From Anaerolineae bacterium (GTDB taxonomy: Bacteria > Chloroflexota > Anaerolineae > JAAYZQ01): a stretch of 39,083 nucleotides of DNA. The position numbers and the translations under genes are program-made. The notes under the pieces were generated by a model. It did no database searches. It was not told the DNA's origin and worked only from the letters and a program-made list of their open reading frames with translations. Numbering within the stretch: the first letter of the stretch is position 1; the number at the start of each line of letters is the position of its first letter. Below are positions 9,170-18,305 of this stretch, piece by piece. The stretch spans positions 1 through 39,083 of the forward strand of contig JAMJFU010000011.1 of assembly GCA_023544525.1 (NCBI GenBank), read 5' to 3'.

Positions 9170-10513
9170 ATGGCCCGTGAGTTCAAACTCCCTGACCTGG
9201 GAGAAGGCATCCACGAAGGAGAGATCGTCAAGGTCCTGGTTTCCGAAGGGGACGAGGTCAAGGAGGATCAGCCGATCCTGGAGGTCGAGACCGACAAGGC
9301 TACAGTTGAGATTCCCTCACCGTTTGCGGGGGTCGTGACAGAGATCCGGGTCGCCCGGGGAGACCTGGTAAACGTGGGCGACGTCCTGCTGGTGTTCGGC
9401 GATATGGAAGTGGCCGAGGAGGAGGCGGCAGCTCCTGAGAAGGAGGCGCCTCCAGAGAAAGAGAAAAAGGAACCGGAGCCCGAGGCAGCGCCACCTGAGG
9501 CCAAAGAGCCTGCCAGGCCGGCGTCCGAGCGACGGGAGGGCCCGGTACCGGCCTCCCCGGCTACGCGGCGCCTGGCGCGGGAGTTGGGCGTCGACCTGAA
9601 GCAAGTGCCTGGCAGCGGGCCCGGTGGGCGCGTGTCCTCGGAGGACGTGCGGCGCTTTGCCGAGCGCGGCAAAGAAGAGATCGAGGAAAAAGAGCCCGCC
9701 GCGCCCGCGGCAGAGCGACGGCCGGCTGCCCCAGCCGAGGTCTCGCCCGTGCGTCCATCGGCCATCCCGGTACCGCCCCTGCCCGACTTTACCCGGTGGG
9801 GCGAGGTGGAGCGGGTACCGCTGCGCTCGGTGCGGCGCTCGACGGCCAAGCACATGGCCCTGGCCTGGTCGCAGATCCCACACGTCAGCCACCAGGACAT
9901 CGCGGACGTCACCGAGCTGGAGGCCTTTCGCCAGAAATACAAGGAGCAGATCGCCGAACAGGGTGGCAGCCTGACCCTGACGATCTTTGTGATGAAAGCC
10001 GCCGTCGCGGCGCTCAAGGCCCATCCGCGCTTTAACGCCAGCCTCGACGCCGACACAGAAGAGATCGTCCTGAAGAGATACTACCACGTGGGCGTTGCCG
10101 TGGATACCGAGCGCGGCTTGCTCGTGCCCGTGGTCCGGGATGTGGACCGCAAGAGCATCACGGAGCTGTCGGTAGAGCTCAAGGAGCTCGTCGAGCGGAC
10201 CCGCTCCGGCAATGCCAGCCTGGAAGAGATGCAGGGCGGGACGTTCACCATCACCAACCCCGGGCCCCTGGGTGGGACCGCCTTTGCGGCCATCGTCAAC
10301 TACCCGGAGGTCGCCATCCTGGGCATGGCCCAGGCACAGTGGCGGCCGGTCGTTCGCGGCAAGGGCAAAGACGCCGAGATCGTGCCCCGCTTCCTCCTGC
10401 CTGTCATACTTTCCTTTGACCACCGTGTGGTCGATGGGGCGGACGCGGCGCGGTTCGTATCACTGATCATCGACATCCTGGAAGACCCGGACAGGCTTCT
10501 GGTCTCAGTCTAG
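9170..10513 (+). CDS. pdhC: Dihydrolipoamide acyltransferase (E2)
   Basis: Single lipoyl domain (VETDKATVEIPSPFAG), peripheral subunit-binding domain (SPATRRLARELGVDLKQVPGSGPGGRVSSEDV), catalytic FDHRVVDGADAARF. Confidence 0.93.
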   Translation: MAREFKLPDLGEGIHEGEIVKVLVSEGDEVKEDQPILEVETDKATVEIPSPFAGVVTEIRVARGDLVNVGDVLLVFGDMEVAEEEAAAPEKEAPPEKEKKEPEPEAAPPEAKEPARPASERREGPVPASPATRRLARELGVDLKQVPGSGPGGRVSSEDVRRFAERGKEEIEEKEPAAPAAERRPAAPAEVSPVRPSAIPVPPLPDFTRWGEVERVPLRSVRRSTAKHMALAWSQIPHVSHQDIADVTELEAFRQKYKEQIAEQGGSLTLTIFVMKAAVAALKAHPRFNASLDADTEEIVLKRYYHVGVAVDTERGLLVPVVRDVDRKSITELSVELKELVERTRSGNASLEEMQGGTFTITNPGPLGGTAFAAIVNYPEVAILGMAQAQWRPVVRGKGKDAEIVPRFLLPVILSFDHRVVDGADAARFVSLIIDILEDPDRLLVSV

Positions 10514-10532
10514 AGAGGAAGGACAGCATTCC

Positions 10533-11951
10533 ATGGTAATGGGCGAAGCAACAATCGATACAAAGGTGGCTGTCATCGGCGCCGGGCCCGGGGGTTACGC
10601 AGCTGCCTTTCGGGCTGCCGACCTTGGTCTCGACGTGACGATGGTCCACCTGGATGAGCGCCTGGGCGGTGTGTGCCTGCTGCGGGGTTGCATTCCTTCC
10701 AAGGCATTGCTGTATCTGACCGAGCTCGTGCACGACGCCCGGCAGGCCAAGGACATGGGCATCGACTTCTGCCAGCCCGAGATCGACGTAGATGGAGTCC
10801 GGGCCTGGAAGGACAGCGTTGTCGACCGCCTGACAAAGGGCTTGGACACCCTGAGCAAGAGGCGCGACGTCCAGCTGGTGCAGGGCCGGGCCGTGTTCGA
10901 ATCCTCCAGCAAGCTGCGCGTCACCGGCCCCCAGACCACGCACATCACCTTCGAGCATGCCATCCTGGCCACCGGCAGCCGTGCAAGAGCGCTGCCCGGA
11001 ACCGAGTTCAAGGAGGGCGCACGGATCATGAGTTCCACCGGCGCCCTGCAGTTGGCCGACATCCCCGAAAGGCTGTTGGTGATAGGCGCTGGCTACGTAG
11101 GCATGGAGCTGGGCTCGGTGTACGCCGCTATGGGCAGCCGGGTGACCGTGGTCGAGCTGAGGGATGAGATCCTGCCAGGCACCGATCGTGACCTGGTGCG
11201 GCCCTTTGAACGCAAGGCCGAGCAGATCTTTGAAGCCATCCAAGTGCGCACCAAGGTGGCCGAGATCGAGGAGAAGGAGGAACACGTCCGGGTCGTCCTG
11301 GAAGGAGATGTCGACGAGCCAGAGCAGACCTTCGATCGGGTGCTGGTGGCCATCGGCCGCGGGCCCAATTCGGACGACATTGGCCTGGAAAAGACGGGGG
11401 TCGAGCTGGACGACCGGGGTTTTGTGCGCGTGGACGAACAGCAGCGGACGGCTGATCAGAAGATCTTTGCCATCGGCGACGTGGTCGGCGGCATGATGCT
11501 GGCCCACAAGGCCATGTATGAAGGAAAGGTGGCAGCAGAGGTCATCGCCGGCGAGCCGGCTGCCTTTGACGTGCGCGCCATCCCGGCCGTCGTCTATACC
11601 GACCCCTCTATCGCCTGGGCAGGCCTGATGGAGCCCCAGGCGGAAAAAGAGGGCCGTGAGATCGCAGTGGCACGCTTCCCCTGGGGCGCCTCGGGCCGGG
11701 CCCTGACCATGGGCGCGCCCGAAGGCCTGACCAAGATGATCTTTGATCCAGATACGGAGCACATCCTGGGCGTGGGCATCGTCGGCCGCGATGCAGGCGA
11801 GATGATCGCCGAGGGCGTACTGGCCATCGAGATGGGGGCCGTGGCGGCCGACCTGGACCTGTCCATCCACGCCCACCCCACCCTCTCAGAGACAGAGGAG
11901 GAGGCCGCCGGCGCCTTTCTGGGCCATGCCACGCACATCCTGCCCAGATAG
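10533..11951 (+). CDS. lpdA: Dihydrolipoyl dehydrogenase (E3)
   Basis: GAGPGGYAAAFRAADLG FAD motif; GGVCLLRGCIPSKALL redox-active cysteines; HAHPTLSE C-terminal motif. Confidence 0.93.
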   Translation: MVMGEATIDTKVAVIGAGPGGYAAAFRAADLGLDVTMVHLDERLGGVCLLRGCIPSKALLYLTELVHDARQAKDMGIDFCQPEIDVDGVRAWKDSVVDRLTKGLDTLSKRRDVQLVQGRAVFESSSKLRVTGPQTTHITFEHAILATGSRARALPGTEFKEGARIMSSTGALQLADIPERLLVIGAGYVGMELGSVYAAMGSRVTVVELRDEILPGTDRDLVRPFERKAEQIFEAIQVRTKVAEIEEKEEHVRVVLEGDVDEPEQTFDRVLVAIGRGPNSDDIGLEKTGVELDDRGFVRVDEQQRTADQKIFAIGDVVGGMMLAHKAMYEGKVAAEVIAGEPAAFDVRAIPAVVYTDPSIAWAGLMEPQAEKEGREIAVARFPWGASGRALTMGAPEGLTKMIFDPDTEHILGVGIVGRDAGEMIAEGVLAIEMGAVAADLDLSIHAHPTLSETEEEAAGAFLGHATHILPR

Positions 11952-11988
11952 GAACGCCGGGCATGCACAAAGCAGGCACAGCACCATG

Positions 11989-12017
11989 TTGACCAAGAGC
12001 AGGAAAAATAGTACAAT
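11989..12017 (+). promoter_or_regulatory. sigma70-type promoter upstream of osmC
   Basis: TTGACC (11989-11994) - 17 nt - TACAAT (12012-12017). Confidence 0.65.
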
Positions 12018-12070
12018 ATGTATCACGTCAACCAATAGTATTGAACGGTGAAATGAAAGGATAGAGACCG

Positions 12071-12511
12071 ATGGCAGAACTCCTTCGTGAAGGTGGAGCA
12101 GTATGGAAAGGCAAGCTGCGCGACGGCACAGGCATCATCAGCACCGAGAGCGGGGCCCTGGCTAAAGAGTCGTACAGCTTTAGGACGCGATTTGAAGACA
12201 AGCCGGGCACAAACCCGGAGGAACTCATCGCCGCAGCGCACGCTGGCTGTTATAGCATGGCCCTGGCCAATACCCTGGCCCAGAAGGGCTACGAGCCTGA
12301 GAGCATCGAGACCCTCGCCGTCTGCACGCTCGAGTCGGCCAAAGGGGGCGGGTTCAAGATCAGCAAGATGCGGCTTCATGTCCGCGGCCAGGTCCCGGGC
12401 ATCGACGAGAAGACGTTCAAGCAGATCGCCCATGAGGCAGACGAGGGATGTCCGGTGTCCAACCTGCTGCGGTGCGGCCTCGAGATCGAGCACGAGGTCA
12501 ACCTGCTGTAG
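12071..12511 (+). CDS. osmC: OsmC family peroxiredoxin
   Basis: GTNPEELIAAAHAGCYSMALANTLAQKG and DEGCPVSNLLRC peroxidatic/resolving Cys motifs. Confidence 0.9.
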   Translation: MAELLREGGAVWKGKLRDGTGIISTESGALAKESYSFRTRFEDKPGTNPEELIAAAHAGCYSMALANTLAQKGYEPESIETLAVCTLESAKGGGFKISKMRLHVRGQVPGIDEKTFKQIAHEADEGCPVSNLLRCGLEIEHEVNLL

Positions 12512-12527
12512 GCCACGGGAAAAAAGC

Positions 12528-12573
12528 AGGAGATCTTGTTGGACCATACCCGTGTGACCCGGCAAGATCTCCT
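12528..12573. promoter_or_regulatory. Perfect 11-bp inverted repeat between osmC and korA-like gene (attenuator/terminator/operator candidate)
   Basis: AGGAGATCTTG (12528-12538) / CAAGATCTCCT (12563-12573), 24-nt spacer, no T-tract. Confidence 0.5.
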
Positions 12574-12614
12574 CGACCTGGTAGGCCGATCTACCACAGA
12601 AACCGGGAGGGTTC

Positions 12615-14558
12615 ATGAGTAGCGAACAGACCGATAGCCTGGCCTGGCGCGTAGGCGGACCGCAGGGCAGCGGTGTGGACACGGCAGCACGCATCTTTGC
12701 CGGTGCTGCCGCAGCGGGCGGGCTGCACATTTTCGGCAGGCGAGAGTACTATTCGAACATCATGGGCCGGCATAGCTATTATGATGTTCGCGTCGCCGGC
12801 CGCCCGATGACCTGCCACAGCAGCGTCGTCCATGTCTTGACCACATTCGAAGAAGAGACGCTGGTCCGCCACGCCATAAGCACCGGCGAGGGCGGGGCCA
12901 TCATCCACGACGTGGAAAGCTCAGATGTGCGCCTGGATAGGATCACGTTTCTGGACGAGCGGGTCGTGAAAGACCTGACCGCCTACCTGGGCGAGCGCGA
13001 CCTGCCCCCAACGACGGCGGGTGTGCTGGAGGACGCTCGGCGCCGGGGTGTGGAGGTGTTCCCCGTAGCATACGACCAAATTACCGAGACGCTGGCCGGA
13101 GACATCCTCTTTAAGCCCCGTGCCGACCGGGCGCTGAATACCATCGCCGTGGCCGTCTCCTGCGCGCTGCTGGGCTACGAACCCGAATACCTCGCCGACG
13201 CGCTCAAGTGGATCTTTGGCGGACGCCAGGAGATCATCGATCTCAACGTCAAGGCCGTAGAGCTGGCCTATGGCTACGTCAAGGACGAGTTCGACCACGG
13301 ACGTCTCTTGCACCGTATGCGCCCGGTCCATGGGACCGAGCCGATGATCCTCGTCGGTGGCAATGAAGCGGTCGCGATGGGCAAGATGGCCGCGGGCCTG
13401 ACGTTCCAGACCTACTACCCCATCAGCCCGGCTACGGACGAGAGCGTCTACCTCGAAGCGCATGCCACCGTGCCGTTGAAAAACGGAGGTGAAGGGGCGA
13501 TCGTCGTCGTCCAGACCGAAGATGAACTGGCCGCGGTGACCATGGCCACCGGCGCAGCCCTCACCGGGGCTCGAAGCGCGACGGCAACGGCAGGGCCTGG
13601 CCTGTCCCTGATGGTGGAAGGCCTGGGCTGGGCCGGCATGAACGAGGTGCCGCTGGTGGTCACCGCCTACCAGCGGGGCAGCCCCTCCACCGGGGTGCCC
13701 ACCCGCACCGAGCAGGGCGACCTGCTGTTTGCCATCCACGCCGGGCACGGCGAGTTCCCCCGGCTGGTCCTGGCATCAGGCGACGTGACCGAAGCCTTCC
13801 TTGACGCAGCGCAGGCTTTCAATTATGCCGAACGATACCAGACGCCGGTAATCCACCTTCTCGACCAGACCATCGCCCGCACCACCCAGACCGTGCCCCC
13901 CTTTGATGTAGGGTCGATCCGCATCGAGCGGGGTGACGTCTATGTGCCGCCAGAGGGAGACGACGTGCGGGGTCCCTACCCACGCTTTGCCGTGACCGAG
14001 TCGGGTGTATCGACGCGCCCCTTGCTGGGCCAGCGAGGCGGGACCCACTGGCTGACCGGCGCCGAGCACACCGAAGCCGGCCAGGTGACAGAGGACCCTG
14101 TGATCCGCGAACAGCAGTTGGAAAAGCGGGCGCGCAAGCTGGCTCTGGCGGCCCGTGAGATCCCGGCAGAGCACAAGCTGGCGGTCTATGGTGAGCCCCA
14201 GGCGGCCTTTACCATCGTCAGTTGGGGATCGAACAAGGGCGCTATCCTGGAAGCCCTGGAACGCATGAGCGCGGCTGGCATCGACGCCCGGCTCATCCAG
14301 GTCCGCCTGTTGTGGCCCTTCCCTCGGGAGGAACTGGCGCCGATCCTGGAGGCGGCCAGACCACTGGTCGTCGTCGAGTCCAACCACAGCGGGCAGTTTG
14401 CACAACTGCTCTGCGGGCAGACTGCCAGGCAATGTGACCACCTGGTCGTCAAGTACAACGGCCGGCCCATGACCTGTGGGGAGTTGACCAGGGCACTGCT
14501 GGATATTCATCGCGGGACGGCGGAAGAACGGATCGTCCTGCGCAATCCATACGAATGA
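12615..14558 (+). CDS. korA: 2-oxoacid:ferredoxin oxidoreductase, fused gamma/alpha subunit
   Basis: N-terminal gamma domain (GPQGSGVDTAARIFAGAAAAGG) fused to alpha domain (GNEAVAMGKMAAGLTFQTYYPISPATDES). Confidence 0.88.
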   Translation: MSSEQTDSLAWRVGGPQGSGVDTAARIFAGAAAAGGLHIFGRREYYSNIMGRHSYYDVRVAGRPMTCHSSVVHVLTTFEEETLVRHAISTGEGGAIIHDVESSDVRLDRITFLDERVVKDLTAYLGERDLPPTTAGVLEDARRRGVEVFPVAYDQITETLAGDILFKPRADRALNTIAVAVSCALLGYEPEYLADALKWIFGGRQEIIDLNVKAVELAYGYVKDEFDHGRLLHRMRPVHGTEPMILVGGNEAVAMGKMAAGLTFQTYYPISPATDESVYLEAHATVPLKNGGEGAIVVVQTEDELAAVTMATGAALTGARSATATAGPGLSLMVEGLGWAGMNEVPLVVTAYQRGSPSTGVPTRTEQGDLLFAIHAGHGEFPRLVLASGDVTEAFLDAAQAFNYAERYQTPVIHLLDQTIARTTQTVPPFDVGSIRIERGDVYVPPEGDDVRGPYPRFAVTESGVSTRPLLGQRGGTHWLTGAEHTEAGQVTEDPVIREQQLEKRARKLALAAREIPAEHKLAVYGEPQAAFTIVSWGSNKGAILEALERMSAAGIDARLIQVRLLWPFPREELAPILEAARPLVVVESNHSGQFAQLLCGQTARQCDHLVVKYNGRPMTCGELTRALLDIHRGTAEERIVLRNPYE

Positions 14559-14577
14559 GAGGCTTAGGTTAGAGCTT

Positions 14578-15576
14578 ATGGCTGTTAAGAGCGAAACACG
14601 AAGGATCACGGCCAAGGATTACCGCGTAGACCAGCCGATCGATTGGTGCCCCGGGTGTGGGGATTTCGGAATCTTGAGCGCCTTGCAACAGGCATTGGCC
14701 AGGCTTGGTCTGGAACCCCACCGGGTAGCTATCGTAGGCGGCATCGGCTGCTCGGGCAAGAGCCAGTACCATATCGGTGCCTATGGCGTGCATACGCTCC
14801 ACGGGCGACTGTTGCCCTACGCCACCGGGATCAAGTTGGCCAATCCGGAGCTGACCGTGGTCGCGGTGGGTGGCGACGGCGACGGCATGGCCATCGGCGC
14901 CGGGCATTTCGTAAACGCAGGGCGGCGCAACGTGAACATGACCTACATCCTTTTCAACAACGAGGTCTATGGCCTGACCAAAGGCCAGGCATCGCCCACC
15001 CTGCCCCTCGGCCTGCAGACCAAGAGCCTGCCCGAGCCCAACGCCCAGGGACGGGTGAACTCGTTGATGCTGGCCCTGTCGGCTGGTTTCACGTGGATTG
15101 GCCGCGGCTATGCCTTCAACGTGCGGCAGCTGGTAGGGTTGATGCAAAAAGCCATCGAGCATCCGGGGTTGGCCTACCTGGACGTCCTGCAGCCCTGCCC
15201 TACCTACAACAACCTGCACAACAAAGATTGGTATGCCGGCAAGGACCGCGGTGACCGGCCCCGTGTCTATGCGCTTGACGATGAGGATTATGATCCGGTC
15301 ATAGCCGAGGGCGCCGATGAAGAGACGGTCGTAGCCAAGATGGGCCAGGTGATCGGCAAAGCGATGGAGTGGGGAGACCGCATCGCCACCGGCGTATTCC
15401 TGGAGAACCGGAATGTATCTACCTTTGAGGAGAGGTTGGGCAGCCGCAGCCCCAGCTACCACAAGCATGCGCCGGCGTTGCGGCCCATCGCCGACGCAGA
15501 GGGCCGCTCCCTGGCCGATCTGAGCGATCTCTTTGCCCAAACCAGCGTGACCCGCAAACCGGGAGGGGAGGCATGA
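14578..15576 (+). CDS. korB: 2-oxoacid:ferredoxin oxidoreductase, beta subunit
   Basis: WCPGCGDFGIL, GGIGCSGK, TPP-binding GGDGDGMAIGAGHF, LQPCPTYNN (four candidate FeS cysteines). Confidence 0.9.
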   Translation: MAVKSETRRITAKDYRVDQPIDWCPGCGDFGILSALQQALARLGLEPHRVAIVGGIGCSGKSQYHIGAYGVHTLHGRLLPYATGIKLANPELTVVAVGGDGDGMAIGAGHFVNAGRRNVNMTYILFNNEVYGLTKGQASPTLPLGLQTKSLPEPNAQGRVNSLMLALSAGFTWIGRGYAFNVRQLVGLMQKAIEHPGLAYLDVLQPCPTYNNLHNKDWYAGKDRGDRPRVYALDDEDYDPVIAEGADEETVVAKMGQVIGKAMEWGDRIATGVFLENRNVSTFEERLGSRSPSYHKHAPALRPIADAEGRSLADLSDLFAQTSVTRKPGGEA

Positions 15577-16949
15577 CCCAAGCTCAGGAATTGGCAGCCT
15601 TCGTCGAGCGAGTTTCCTATGACGATCTCTCGGGCCAGGCCCGAGAGCAGCTCAGGATCCGCGTCTTGGATTCACTCGGCTGCGCCATCGGTGCCCTGGA
15701 GGGAGAGCCGGTGCAGATGATCCGGCAGCATCTTGACGATTTTGGCGGCACCGGGCACTGCACGCTCATCGGCGGTGGCTGGACAGCACCCGACCGTGCA
15801 GCCCTCTACAATGGAGCCCTGGTGCGCTACCTCGACTATAACGACAGCTACCTGGCCGAGGGAGAGACGTGCCATCCCAGCGACAATCTGGGCCCCGTGC
15901 TGGCCGCCGCAGAGTACGCCGGGCGGAGCGGCACGGATCTGATGACCGCCCTTGCCGTGGCCTACCAGGTGCACTGCCGCTTGAGTGACGTGGCGCCGGT
16001 GCGGGCCGAGGGCTTTGACCACACCACCCAGGGCTCGTACGCTGTGGCAGCGGGCGTGGCCAAAGCGCTGGGGCTCGACCCGGTCAAGACAGCCAATGCC
16101 ATCGCCATCAGCGGCACGGCATTCAACGCCTTGCGCGTGACGCGCACGGGTGCGCTATCGCATTGGAAGGGCCTGGCCTATCCGAACACCGCTTTCGGCA
16201 GCACCCATGCGAGCTTTTTGGCCATGCGGGGCGTGACCGGCCCCCCTGAAGTCTTTGAGGGCAACAAGGGGTTCATGGATTCCATCGCCGGCCCATTCGA
16301 GATCGACTGGTCGCAGGAGGACACAGAGCGGGTCACGCGGACCATCGTCAAAAAGTACAACGCCGAGATCCATTCCCAGCCTGCCGTCGAGGGGGTGCTC
16401 GAGCTTCGAGAGAGACATCAGCTGACTGGCAGAGAGGTGCAGCGGATCCAGATCGAGACCTTTGACGTGGCTTATCACATCATCGGCGGTGGTGAGGAGG
16501 GGGACAAGACCCAGGTGCAGTCCAAGGAAGAGGCGGATCACAGCCTGCCCTACATGGTGGCCGTTGCGCTATTGGATGGCCAGCTCAGGCCAGAGCAGTA
16601 CCAGCCGGAGCGGATCACCCGCACGGACGTCCAGAATCTGCTGCGGCAGGTGGAGGTCCGGCCCACACGCGAATACAGCGCTCGCTTTCCCGGCGAAATG
16701 CCCTGCCGCCTTGGCCTGACGCTCAAGGACGGCCGTGAGCTGACCATCGAAAAGCGCGATTACGAGGGCTTTCACTCCCGGCCGATGGCCTGGGATACCG
16801 TGGTGGACAAGTTCGAGCGACTGAGCTCACCCTACGCCAGCGCTCCGCTGCGAGGTGAGATTGTCAGCGCTGTCGCTGGCTTGGAGGCCATCTCCGTGGG
16901 CGAGCTGATGGAGTTGCTCGCCCGTGTACAGCTTCCGACGCACGGATAG
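15573..16949 (+). CDS. MmgE/PrpD family protein
   Basis: RVLDSLGCAIGAL, RYLDYNDSYLAEGETCHPSDNLGPVLAAAE, KYNAEIHSQPAVEGVLEL; ATGA overlap with korB stop. Confidence 0.9.
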   Translation: MTQAQELAAFVERVSYDDLSGQAREQLRIRVLDSLGCAIGALEGEPVQMIRQHLDDFGGTGHCTLIGGGWTAPDRAALYNGALVRYLDYNDSYLAEGETCHPSDNLGPVLAAAEYAGRSGTDLMTALAVAYQVHCRLSDVAPVRAEGFDHTTQGSYAVAAGVAKALGLDPVKTANAIAISGTAFNALRVTRTGALSHWKGLAYPNTAFGSTHASFLAMRGVTGPPEVFEGNKGFMDSIAGPFEIDWSQEDTERVTRTIVKKYNAEIHSQPAVEGVLELRERHQLTGREVQRIQIETFDVAYHIIGGGEEGDKTQVQSKEEADHSLPYMVAVALLDGQLRPEQYQPERITRTDVQNLLRQVEVRPTREYSARFPGEMPCRLGLTLKDGRELTIEKRDYEGFHSRPMAWDTVVDKFERLSSPYASAPLRGEIVSAVAGLEAISVGELMELLARVQLPTHG

Positions 16950-17009
16950 CGTGGGGATCCTGCGAGTGGGCCAGGTGAGCAAGTCTGGCAAGAGGAGGTT
17001 GGTTCAAGC

Positions 17010-17855
17010 ATGAGTGCCGTACAAGGACATCCAGCAGATAGGGCCTTTGATTTCTTGAAGGTGAACGACCGGCCGTCCAAGCCGCGGAAGCGGGGCGTGA
17101 CCGAGATCCGGGGCCCATACTATACCCCGATGGGCAAGCGCTATCTCCAGGACATCTTGGAGACCATGAGCACCTACGTCGACGCCCTCAAGTTCGCGGG
17201 CGGATCTTTCAGCCTCATGCCGCGACCCGCGGTACAGGAGCTGTTGGACCTGTGCCACCAGTACGACGTCATGGTCTCGACCGGTGGCTACATCGAGTAT
17301 GTCCTGACCCAGGGTTCTGGCGCCGTCTCGAAGTATATCCACGAATGCCGAGACCTGGGGTTTGACATCATCGAGATCTCCAGTGGGTTCATCACCATCT
17401 CGACCGATGATTGGCTGCGCCTCATCGAGCAGGTCCAAGAGGCAGGCCTGAAGGCCAAGCCAGAGGTGGGGATCCAGTTCGGTGCAGGCGGCGCCAGCAC
17501 CGCCGAGGCCCTAGAGACCGAGGGAACCCTGGATCCTGGCTGGGCCATCCTCCAGGCCAGGCGCTTCCTGGACGCGGGTGCCTATATGATCATGGTCGAG
17601 TCGGAGGGGATCACAGAGAGCGTAAAGGCCTGGCGGACCGACGTGCCGGCCAAGTTCGTCAACGCCCTCGGGCTGGAGAAAGTGATGTTCGAGGCGGCCG
17701 ATCCCCAGGTCTTTGCCTGGTACATCAAGAACTATGGCCCCGAAGTGAATCTTTTTGTAGACCACAGCCAGATTGTGCAGGTCGAGTGCCTGCGCAGCGG
17801 CATCTGGGGGACGGCCAGCCTGTGGGGCCGCGTGATGACGTACAAGGGGCAGTAG
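17010..17855 (+). CDS. Phosphosulfolactate synthase (ComA/HSA32-like) family protein
   Basis: DALKFAGGSFSLM, VSTGGYIEYVL, HECRDLGFDIIEISSGFITIS, KVMFEAADPQVFAWYIKNYGPEVNLFVDHSQIVQVECLRSGIWG. Confidence 0.85.
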   Translation: MSAVQGHPADRAFDFLKVNDRPSKPRKRGVTEIRGPYYTPMGKRYLQDILETMSTYVDALKFAGGSFSLMPRPAVQELLDLCHQYDVMVSTGGYIEYVLTQGSGAVSKYIHECRDLGFDIIEISSGFITISTDDWLRLIEQVQEAGLKAKPEVGIQFGAGGASTAEALETEGTLDPGWAILQARRFLDAGAYMIMVESEGITESVKAWRTDVPAKFVNALGLEKVMFEAADPQVFAWYIKNYGPEVNLFVDHSQIVQVECLRSGIWGTASLWGRVMTYKGQ

Positions 17856-17932
17856 TCCAACTGCTGATCCCGCCAAGTCGGTTCCTGTAACCATGGCACG
17901 AGTTCGACGTATAAACACTAAGGGAGGTACGC

Positions 17933-18262
17933 GTGAATCTACCCGATTTCGATTTCGAGTTCATGAGTGAGATACCCGATCCAGACGACGTGCTCAGGGC
18001 TGAGGCTCTGAACCGGCTCCTGGAGCTCGCCGAAGGGCATGACGACATCATCGGCGCTTCGGTCGCCGTTGAAGAGCTTACGGGCACGACCACGCCCCAC
18101 CACTACCAGGTTCGGGTGGTCGCCTTTGTCCGGCCCAACAACATTGCCGCCGTAGAAAAGGACGAGACAGCACGCGGCGCGCTTAAGGGTGCGCTGACGG
18201 CCGTAGAGAGGCAGGTGCGCGAGCAGCGAGAGCAACTGCGCGAGACGTGGAAGCGACCCTGA
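17933..18262 (+). CDS. Hypothetical protein (109 aa)
   Basis: Open frame preceded by GGGAGGT; no confident family recognised. Confidence 0.6.
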   Translation: MNLPDFDFEFMSEIPDPDDVLRAEALNRLLELAEGHDDIIGASVAVEELTGTTTPHHYQVRVVAFVRPNNIAAVEKDETARGALKGALTAVERQVREQREQLRETWKRP

Positions 18263-18305
18263 GGCGGCTGCACAGGGCTGCAAACAGCAAAGGGCGCAAG
18301 AAGAC

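Noticed and set aside
9317-10423. 368-aa minus-strand ORF opposite E2
   Set aside because: Antisense artefact; its Arg-rich low-complexity tract is the reverse of the Pro/Glu/Ala linker in E2.
10467-11876. 469-aa minus-strand ORF opposite lpdA
   Set aside because: Antisense shadow of a clear E3 gene in GC-rich DNA; no recognisable domain, and the plus-strand frame has all FAD/NAD and redox Cys motifs.
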